Assembly: GCF_001613125.1 (NCBI RefSeq)
Contig: NZ_BDBT01000023.1
Span: 53,886 to 117,885 of the forward strand
Reading direction: 5' to 3'
From: Nocardia shimofusensis NBRC 100134
GTDB lineage: Bacteria; Actinomycetota; Actinomycetes; Mycobacteriales; Mycobacteriaceae
Length of the DNA: 64,000 bases
Below the pieces are notes generated by a model. It was not told where the DNA came from. It made no database searches and was given only the letters and a program-made list of their open reading frames with translations. The position numbers were made by a program, and so were the translations under genes. Shown one piece after another: positions 57,811 to 64,000 of this stretch (its first letter is position 1; each line of letters starts with the position of its first letter).

Positions 57811-59031
57811 GTGGACCCACGTCAGCACAGCCACCGACATCGGCACGCCACCCTGCACAGGGTCTGGCAGGTGCTACGCCTGAAAGCGGCGGGTCTGGTG
57901 TTCGTGGCGGCGGGAGTCGTCGTGATCCTGCTGGCCCTGGCGGCGTTCACCGGGCGCTTTCAGAACACCGCCGTGGTGGCCGTGGACGTCCCGCGCAGCG
58001 GCCTGGTGCTCGACCCCGATGCCGAGGTCCGGATGCGTGGCGTGGAGATCGGCCGGGTGGCCGCCATCGAGCCCGCCTCCGACCGGGTGCGCTTGACCCT
58101 GGAGCTCGATCCGGCGCTGATGCGGATGGTGCCGGACAACGCCCTGGTCGACATCCGTTCGACCACCGTGTTCGGCGCGAAGTACGTCAATTTCGTCGAT
58201 CCGCCGCAGCCTTCGGCGACATCGCTGAGCGAAGGCGCGCTGATCCGCGCCGAAGCCGTGACCGTCGAGTTCAACACGCTGTTCCAGCGGCTGTCGACGA
58301 TCCTCGGGCGGATCGAACCCTCGAAGCTCAACGCCACGCTGGCCGCCCTCGGTCAGGCGCTGCAAGGCCGTGGCGCCACACTCGGCGAATTGCTGGAACG
58401 CGCCGATGCCTACCTGCGTGAGATGAATCCGCTGTTGCCCACCCTGCGCGCCGACATGGCGGCCACCGCGCAGGTCACCGGCATCTACGCCGACACCACA
58501 TCGGATCTGCTGCGTACGGTGGACAACGCCACCGTCACCTCGGCCGCCCTCGCCGATCACAGCGCCGATTTCGACGAGGTGCTGATGAATGTGACCGGCT
58601 TGGCGCAGACCGTGGGCACGGTGCTCTCCGAGAACGAACAGAATCTCGCCGACTCCCTGGCTCTGCTCGCCCCGGCCACCGCGTTGCTGCACCGGTACAG
58701 TCCGGCGTTGAACTGCGTGGTGAACGCCGTCGTCACCGTGCTGCCGCAAGGCGAGGCGGTCTTCGGCGGCAACCAGCCCGGAGCGGCCTTCAACACCAAC
58801 TTCATGTTCGGCGCGGAGCCGTACAAGTACCCGGAGGACCTGCCGAAGGTGAACGCCACCGGCGGCCCGGACTGTACCGGCTTGGTCGACCGGGCGCCGG
58901 GTGCGCATTCGGACTACGTCGTCACCGACACCAACGAGGGTATGCCGTTCGTGCCGTCCACCTCGAGTCAGTGGATCAACGATCCGCAGACGGTTTTCGA
59001 GGTCTTCTTCGGCAAACTGCTCGGCCGGTGA
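57811..59031 (+). CDS. Orphan Mce-family (MCE-domain) protein
   Basis: A 406-residue envelope protein: His-rich start, one N-terminal membrane helix (AAGLVFVAAGVVVILLALAA), the MCE domain (VPRSGLVLDPDAEVRMRGVE, then VFGAKYVNFVDPP), and a helical tail with VTVEFNTLFQRLSTILGRIE. Mce proteins form lipid-binding complexes that import sterols or other lipids in mycolate-containing bacteria. Normally six mce genes follow two yrbE permease genes; here a single gene stands alone beside CYP51. GTG follows GAGAGG by 6 bases. It may help bring sterol-like substrate to the P450s; this is inference. Confidence 0.88.
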   Translation: MDPRQHSHRHRHATLHRVWQVLRLKAAGLVFVAAGVVVILLALAAFTGRFQNTAVVAVDVPRSGLVLDPDAEVRMRGVEIGRVAAIEPASDRVRLTLELDPALMRMVPDNALVDIRSTTVFGAKYVNFVDPPQPSATSLSEGALIRAEAVTVEFNTLFQRLSTILGRIEPSKLNATLAALGQALQGRGATLGELLERADAYLREMNPLLPTLRADMAATAQVTGIYADTTSDLLRTVDNATVTSAALADHSADFDEVLMNVTGLAQTVGTVLSENEQNLADSLALLAPATALLHRYSPALNCVVNAVVTVLPQGEAVFGGNQPGAAFNTNFMFGAEPYKYPEDLPKVNATGGPDCTGLVDRAPGAHSDYVVTDTNEGMPFVPSTSSQWINDPQTVFEVFFGKLLGR

Positions 59032-59130
59032 TGTCCCCGACCAGAACGCCGACATCCGTGCGACGCCACCGGCGAGGGTCCGGGCATCTGCGCGATTCCA
59101 CAACTATCAACGGCAGGGAGTGACCTCGGT

Positions 59131-60015
59131 ATGAGCGAGTCGGGATCGATGCGCGCGGCGGTGGTGGTCGGCGGAACCCGGGGGATCGGCTTCGAAGTAG
59201 CGGCGAAAATGGCGCAGGCGGGTGCGGGCGTCGTGGTGAACGGGCGTGACGACGCCGCGGTGGACGAGGCGGTCGCGAAGCTGACCGCGGCCGGACACCG
59301 GGCGGTCGGCGTGGCCGGTTCGGCAGCCGAGGACGTGGTGGCCGAACGCGCCGTGCGGACCTGCGTGGAAAGCTTCGGCGCCGTCGACGTACTGGTGAAC
59401 TGCGCGGGCACCGCCGAACCCGAGGGCTCCTCGATCCTGAATGTGTCCACCGAGCAATGGCGTTCGCTGCTGGACGCGCACCTGACGACCGCGTTCGCCA
59501 CCTGCCGGGCAGCCGCCCCGCTCATGGTCGCCCGAGGCGGCGGCTCGATCGTGAACACCAGTTCCTTCGCCTACCTCGGCGACTACGGCGGTACCGGCTA
59601 CGCGGCGGGCAAGGGCGCGGTGACCAGCCTGACGCTGGCCATCGCCGCGGAACTGAAAGAGCACGGGGTCCGCGCCAATGTGGTGTGTCCCGGCGCGCGG
59701 ACCCGGCTGTCGAGTGGACCCGAATACGAAGCGAAGATCCGGGAACTGCACCGGCGCGGGCTGCTCGACGAGCTGTCCATGCGCGGCGCGCTCGACGCTC
59801 CGCCCGCGGAGTACGCCGCCCAGCTGTACCTGTTTCTCGCCGGGCCGCGCGCCCGCGAGGTGACGGGCCAGATCTTCATCGCGGCAGGCAATTTCGTGGG
59901 CCGTTTCGACCGCCCGACGCCCTCGATCCTCGGCTACCGCGACCACACCGACGCCCCACCGTGGGACCTGGACGAACTCCACCGCATGATCGTGCCCGAC
60001 GTGGTTCGCCGATGA
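59131..60015 (+). CDS. Short-chain dehydrogenase/reductase
   Basis: A 294-residue SDR: VVVGGTRGIGFEVAAKMAQA (NAD(P)-binding), VDVLVNCAGTAEPEG, catalytic Ser in GGSIVNTSSFAYLGDYG, YAAGKGAVTSL (Tyr and Lys). A C-terminal segment (GPRAREVTGQIFIAAGNFVG) is typical of the family. It overlaps the LLM oxidoreductase by 4 bases and starts about 100 bases after the mce stop, so the mce-SDR-LLM-kinase genes are probably one operon with metabolic linkage. Confidence 0.92.
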   Translation: MSESGSMRAAVVVGGTRGIGFEVAAKMAQAGAGVVVNGRDDAAVDEAVAKLTAAGHRAVGVAGSAAEDVVAERAVRTCVESFGAVDVLVNCAGTAEPEGSSILNVSTEQWRSLLDAHLTTAFATCRAAAPLMVARGGGSIVNTSSFAYLGDYGGTGYAAGKGAVTSLTLAIAAELKEHGVRANVVCPGARTRLSSGPEYEAKIRELHRRGLLDELSMRGALDAPPAEYAAQLYLFLAGPRAREVTGQIFIAAGNFVGRFDRPTPSILGYRDHTDAPPWDLDELHRMIVPDVVRR

Positions 60016-61163
60016 GCGTCGACCAGGGGGACGCGGAACCCGGGAGAGCCGCACCACCTCAGCCGAGATCGCCGAGCGCGCAGCGTTTCCCGGAACTCGG
60101 GTGCTACGGCCTGGCGGGTCACGTGACGACGGCGCGGACCCTGCTCGACGAGGTGCGCATCGCGGAGGATCTGGGCTTGGGCTCGATCTTCCTCTCCGAG
60201 CGGTTCAACACCAAGGAAGCGATCGCGATGGCCGGCGCCGCGGGCGCGGTCAGTTCCCGCATCGGCATCGGCACAGCGGCCACCAACCACAACACTCGCC
60301 ATCCCGTCGTGACCGCCGCCGCCGCGGTCACCCTGCACCGGCTCACCGAAGGCCGCTACGCACTCGGCCTCGGTCGCGGCTTCGACCTGTACTTCGACGT
60401 CCTCGGCCTGCCGCGCGTCACCTCGGCGCAATTGACCGACATCGCCGGAATCTATCGCACCCTCTGGCGCGGCGGCACTCTCGTCGGACACGACGGCCCG
60501 GCGGGCCGGTATCCGCTCCTGCGCCTGGACACAGACCTCGACGAGGACATCCCCATCCTGCTCACCGCCATCGGTGACAACACTCTCCGTCTGGCAGGCC
60601 GCATCGCCGACGGGGTCGTCCTGCACACCTTCTTCACCGACGAGACCACCGCCCGCGCCGTGCGGATCGTTCGGGCGGCCGCCGAATCCGCCGGTCGCGA
60701 TCCGGCGTCCGTACGCATCTGGTCGGTGCTGGTCACCGTGGACGACTCCGTCGAGGAATCCTCGCGACTGCGCAAACTCGCCGGCCGGCTCGGCACCTAC
60801 CTCCAGGGGTACGGCGACGTGCTGGTCACCGCGAATCGCTGGGACCCCGAGGTACTGCGACGTTTCCGCATCGATCCCGCGGTCACCGGATGCTCCGGCG
60901 CGATCGACGCGGTGGCCGACGAGCCGACCCTGCGCGCTGTGCGCGACCTGCTGCCCGAATCCTGGCTGGCGGCCTCGGCCACCGGCACCCCCGAGCAGTG
61001 CGCCGCCCGCATCGCCGACCAGTTCGCGGCGGGCGTCGACGGCGTGATCCTGCACGGTGCCGCCCCCACCGAACTCACCCGGGTAGTCGCGGCATGGGAC
61101 CGGCGTCGCCCGGCGCAGCGTTTCGCCGCACTGCCCGCCAATCCGGGAAGGCCCATCACATGA
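60012..61163 (+). CDS. LLM-class F420-dependent oxidoreductase (TIGR03857-like)
   Basis: A 383-residue luciferase-like protein. Segments: GCYGLAGHVTTARTLLDEVR, GLGSIFLSERFNTKEAIAM, RIGIGTAATNHNTRHPVVTA, LTEGRYALGLGRGFDLYFDV and LLTAIGDNTLRLAGRIADGV. In M. tuberculosis-type genomes related proteins are F420-dependent. Start ATG overlaps the SDR stop (ATGA), and its stop overlaps the ATG of the phosphotransferase (ATGA), so dosage is coupled. Confidence 0.9.
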   Translation: MSVDQGDAEPGRAAPPQPRSPSAQRFPELGCYGLAGHVTTARTLLDEVRIAEDLGLGSIFLSERFNTKEAIAMAGAAGAVSSRIGIGTAATNHNTRHPVVTAAAAVTLHRLTEGRYALGLGRGFDLYFDVLGLPRVTSAQLTDIAGIYRTLWRGGTLVGHDGPAGRYPLLRLDTDLDEDIPILLTAIGDNTLRLAGRIADGVVLHTFFTDETTARAVRIVRAAAESAGRDPASVRIWSVLVTVDDSVEESSRLRKLAGRLGTYLQGYGDVLVTANRWDPEVLRRFRIDPAVTGCSGAIDAVADEPTLRAVRDLLPESWLAASATGTPEQCAARIADQFAAGVDGVILHGAAPTELTRVVAAWDRRRPAQRFAALPANPGRPIT

Positions 61164-62269
61164 CATCGACCGATGCGCCGGATTCCGGCGTGCCCGGCTC
61201 CGCCGACGTGGCACTCACCGCCGACGACCTCACACCCGAGTGGCTGACTGCCGCCCTGGGCCGCCCTGTCCGCACCGCCCGCGCTGTGGCGGTCGGCACC
61301 GGCCAGATCGGCACCGTCTATCGCGTCTTCCTCGAAGGCGACGGCGTTCCCGGACAGATCCTGGCCAAGCTCCCCGCCGCCGACCCCGCCGCCCGCGCCA
61401 TGCTCGCCGGCGCCTACCGCCAGGAAATCCTGTTCTACACCCGCTTGGCGGATACCGTCTCGGTCCGCGCACCCCACTGCTATTACGCGCGAAGCCGAGG
61501 CGACTGTTCCGAATTCACCCTCCTGCTCGAGGACATGGCACCCGCCCGGCCGGGCGACCAACTCGCCGGCTGCGGCCTCCCCGATGCCGAAGCCGCGGTT
61601 CGCAACCTGGCTGCGCTGCACGCCCCCCGCTGGTGCGACCCGACCCTGCTCGACGAACAAGGCCTGTCCCGCACTACTCCCGAGGAAGCCGCGATGCTCG
61701 CCGAGTACTACGGCCCCGCCCTCGACACCTTCCTCGACCGCATCGGCGACCGCCTCGATCCGGCCGACGCGGACACCCTGCGCGGTTGCGTCGAGCACAG
61801 CGCGGCCTGGCTCCTCGCACGCCCGGAACGCTTCGCTCTCGTCCACGGCGACTATCGCCTCGACAATCTGCTCTTCGCGGCCCGGTCGGCGCCGGTCTTC
61901 GGCGCCGGACCCGTGGCCGACGTCGAGTCCGTGGAAGTGACAGCCGTCGACTGGCAGACCCTCGGCCTGGCGCTACCCGCCCGCGACCTGGCCTTCTTCA
62001 TCGGCACCTCGTTGGACCCCGAATCACGCAGGCGGCACGAGCGCCGTCTGGTCGAGCAGTACTGGCGGGCCCTCGGCGTCTGCGGCTATACCGTCGAACA
62101 ATGCTGGCAGGACTACGTTTTCGCGCTTCCGCAGGGCTCGCTGATCGCGGTATTCGGCGCGGCTTTCGGTACCCCGAGCCCTCGTGGCGACGCCATGTTC
62201 GCCGCGATGACCCGCCGCAGCTGCGCCGCCATCCGGGAGCTGTCCGCCCTGGGCGCCGAGCCGGCCTGA
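61160..62269 (+). CDS. Aminoglycoside/ecdysteroid-kinase-like phosphotransferase
   Basis: A 369-residue small-molecule kinase fold: ATP-binding VAVGTGQIGTVYRVFLEGD, catalytic loop LVHGDYRLDNLLF (Brenner HxDxxxxN), metal-binding AVDWQTLGLALPARDLAFF. It resembles the group that phosphorylates hydroxyl groups of small hydrophobic molecules, including ecdysteroid-type kinases. Given the sterol-linked neighbours a 3-hydroxy-steroid or similar substrate is conceivable, without proof. The end faces the FAD enzyme gene in convergent orientation. Confidence 0.87.
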   Translation: MTSTDAPDSGVPGSADVALTADDLTPEWLTAALGRPVRTARAVAVGTGQIGTVYRVFLEGDGVPGQILAKLPAADPAARAMLAGAYRQEILFYTRLADTVSVRAPHCYYARSRGDCSEFTLLLEDMAPARPGDQLAGCGLPDAEAAVRNLAALHAPRWCDPTLLDEQGLSRTTPEEAAMLAEYYGPALDTFLDRIGDRLDPADADTLRGCVEHSAAWLLARPERFALVHGDYRLDNLLFAARSAPVFGAGPVADVESVEVTAVDWQTLGLALPARDLAFFIGTSLDPESRRRHERRLVEQYWRALGVCGYTVEQCWQDYVFALPQGSLIAVFGAAFGTPSPRGDAMFAAMTRRSCAAIRELSALGAEPA

Positions 62270-62304
62270 CCAGCCGACGCGAACCGCCCACCCGAAAAGG
62301 CCGC

Positions 62305-63999
62305 CTACACGAGATCCAGCAGATGAGGCAGCCTCGCTCGATACCTGTCGGCGTCCACCGCCTTGGCCGCCTCGAAGATCGGCAGCCGCACCAGCGGGAA
62401 CACCGGCGCCCGCGGACCGGGGTCGCCCGCGGCGTCCATGATCGCGTTGGCCGCGGTGCGGCCGGACTCGTTGGCGCCCTCCATGGTGGCCAGGTCGATG
62501 TGGTTGCGCACGTGGTCGCCGCCGAAGAACAGGTTGGGGACGGCGCAGTGCGAATGCGGCCGATGGGCATAGGAACCGACCGTGTTGACCAGCAGCGGGG
62601 TGGCGTTGTCGATCGCGCCGTCGTTCCAGGTGATGCCCGGGTCGAGATGCCAGGAGTGCACGTCCTCGTCGCGCAGCCAGCCGGTTCCGGTATTGAGCCA
62701 TTCCTTCAGCTGGGCCCAGGTCTCGGCCGCGATCTCGGTCTTGGTGCACTGCTTGGCGGTCTTACCGTAGAGGATGCCGGGTGTGTCCCAGTCGGAGATG
62801 TCGACCGACAGGCATTCGCGCACGCTGCCGTCGCCGTACCTGCTCGCGAAATCGCCTACCCACATCGGGGCCTGCCGCAGCGCGGTCAACGCCCACGGTG
62901 TGCCGAGCGCGGCGACGTGCCCCTCGGGCAGTTCGGTCGGGGTGCGCAGGTAGTACTGGATGCCGACCATCCAATCCACGATCAGGTGCCGCATTCCCGC
63001 CAGGCTCGGATCGGCGTCGAGCACGGCATTGTTCAGCAGCGGGACGGTGCGCTCGACCGGCGCGGCGCACAGATACCAGTCGGCGGTCACCGTGTTCGAT
63101 CCGGCCGAGCCCGACGTGCGCACCGCACTGATCAGCCCGCCACGCATCTCGATGTGGCTCGCGCCCTGACCCATCACGAATCGCACGCCGCGGGCGCGCA
63201 GATACTCCACCCACGGGTCGATCCACGCCTCGTTGGTCGGCCGGTTGAGGATGCGGTCGATGCCGCCGGAGTACTCCGGGATCAACCCGGTGCCCGCGAG
63301 CACGAGCGCCTCGCCGATGGTGCCGATGGTGCGCGCCGAACTCATATGCGGCTTGGCGGCGACGGTGATCCTGGTCAGCGCGGAGACCAGGTAGTCGCGG
63401 TAGGCCGGGGACTTGCCGTCGGCGCGCAATGCCTGTTCCCAGGTCATGTGCTCCCACTGCCCGAACCGGCGCTCCTCGCAGGAGGTGAACCACATCATCA
63501 TCTGCTTGCCGAAGAAGGCCAGCTCGGTGGGCGGCAGCTCGGGGATGAAGCTCAATCCGCCGATGATGCTGTTCTGCAACCGCTGCGGCGTCAGCTGGTC
63601 GATCGCGCCGAGCTCGACCGGCACGAAGATCGGCGGTTTGCCCCGGAAGCCGGCCACCGTGCCCTCGACCCGGATCAGGTTGTCCGCCACACCGTTCGGA
63701 TTGCCGGGGAACGGAATGCGGCTCATCAGCTCGGGGATGTTCTGATAGCACCCGGGGAAGAAGCGGAACCCGTGCTCACCCGGCAGGTCGAGGCGCCCAC
63801 CGCCCGCGGTGCCCGGCACCGGCATACTGCGCGCCTTGCCGCCCAGGAAGGACGGTTCGTACACGGTGACCTGGTAGCCGCGTTCGACCAGCTCATGGGC
63901 GGCCGACAGACCGGCCACGCCGCCGCCGAACACCGCCACCGTGCGACCGCCGCCCGTGCGTAGCCAGGGCGTGCGCCGTGAGTCGGTCGCGTTCGCCAC
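62305..63999 (-). CDS. FAD-dependent desaturase/amine-oxidase-like protein (start near window end)
   Basis: A 564-residue flavoprotein. The N-terminal FAD Rossmann motif is VAVFGGGVAGLSAAHELVER; next comes the GGKARS arginine region and the FAD-contact GEHGFRFFPGCY, typical of phytoene desaturase, squalene-associated and amine oxidase families. A C-terminal FAD motif is in NLFFGGDHVRNHIDLATMEG. GTG at 63999 is the first start in the window; the true start may lie outside. It closes the window and is convergent with the phosphotransferase. Hydroxysqualene dehydroxylase-like or carotenoid enzyme roles are possible, not demonstrated. Confidence 0.85.
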   Translation of the reverse strand: MANATDSRRTPWLRTGGGRTVAVFGGGVAGLSAAHELVERGYQVTVYEPSFLGGKARSMPVPGTAGGGRLDLPGEHGFRFFPGCYQNIPELMSRIPFPGNPNGVADNLIRVEGTVAGFRGKPPIFVPVELGAIDQLTPQRLQNSIIGGLSFIPELPPTELAFFGKQMMMWFTSCEERRFGQWEHMTWEQALRADGKSPAYRDYLVSALTRITVAAKPHMSSARTIGTIGEALVLAGTGLIPEYSGGIDRILNRPTNEAWIDPWVEYLRARGVRFVMGQGASHIEMRGGLISAVRTSGSAGSNTVTADWYLCAAPVERTVPLLNNAVLDADPSLAGMRHLIVDWMVGIQYYLRTPTELPEGHVAALGTPWALTALRQAPMWVGDFASRYGDGSVRECLSVDISDWDTPGILYGKTAKQCTKTEIAAETWAQLKEWLNTGTGWLRDEDVHSWHLDPGITWNDGAIDNATPLLVNTVGSYAHRPHSHCAVPNLFFGGDHVRNHIDLATMEGANESGRTAANAIMDAAGDPGPRAPVFPLVRLPIFEAAKAVDADRYRARLPHLLDLV

Positions 64000-64000
64000 C

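Noticed and set aside
61240..63963. Plus-strand 900-residue open frame across the kinase and FAD enzyme genes
   Set aside because: It overlaps the phosphotransferase in another frame and the antisense of an FAD protein with intact Rossmann motifs.
1..64000. tRNA, rRNA, insertion sequence or prophage
   Set aside because: No cloverleaf-like or ribosomal sequence, transposase motif or phage gene was recognised by eye; a dedicated scan could still find a small RNA.

Overview
This 64 kb window is a very GC-rich actinobacterial chromosome segment. The gene families point to Nocardia or a close mycolate-containing relative: a CYP51/CYP123/CYP125-type P450 locus, an Mce-family protein, several F420/LLM-type oxidoreductases, an MMPL transporter, LigC with a primase-polymerase, and a complete RecBCD set. 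This placement is inference from family content; no rRNA or tRNA gene was seen. I found no insertion sequence, prophage or CRISPR array. Genes are dense (about 55), often overlap by 4 bases (ATGA or GTGA), and many use GTG or TTG starts.

Layout. 0-7 kb: the end of an MFS exporter, five 19-bp tandem repeats, a Trp/Pro-repeat membrane protein, urease accessory genes ureF-ureG-ureD without adjacent ureABC, type II NADH dehydrogenase, and a secreted serine-hydrolase-like protein. 7-16 kb: a translationally coupled recC-recB-recD operon. 16-25 kb: amidohydrolase plus nucleoside hydrolase, a CaiB-type CoA-transferase divergent from a type II thioesterase, a zinc-ribbon SDR with an altered active site, an acyl-CoA dehydrogenase with a TetR regulator, and a small membrane protein. 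25-28 kb: ligC with a primase-polymerase gene, and a cold-shock protein. 28-34.5 kb: a TetR gene and a four-gene overlapping operon that I consider the best candidate for an undescribed system. It encodes a SufS-like desulfurase, a protein of unknown fold ending in a heavy-metal-binding domain, a LysA-fold PLP decarboxylase, and a cysteine-synthase/rhodanese fusion.

34-48 kb: a PPOX-fold protein, a GT-C-like membrane protein, a PucR-type regulator with a CBS protein, an MMPL exporter coupled to a thiosulfate/mercaptopyruvate sulfurtransferase, a TetR gene divergent from a methyltransferase, and a minus-strand operon (LLM oxidoreductase, GT4 glycosyltransferase, methyltransferase, alpha/alpha-toroid protein). 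48-64 kb: a P450 locus with carboxymuconolactone-decarboxylase-like and disulfide-reductase-like proteins, CYP123-like P450, SDR, 3Fe-4S ferredoxin, an unknown protein, a DapB-like dehydrogenase, CYP125-like P450, convergent CYP51, an orphan Mce protein, SDR, LLM oxidoreductase, a small-molecule kinase-like phosphotransferase, and an FAD-dependent desaturase-like enzyme.

A shared 15-mer (GGACAYGTGTCTGGA) followed after 2-3 bases by a -10-like hexamer occurs at the TetR/methyltransferase divergent region (43039), upstream of CYP123 (50255, minus strand) and between CYP51 and the mce gene (57720), with a weaker copy near 48300. I infer that the TetR protein at 42466-43044 controls this P450 locus.
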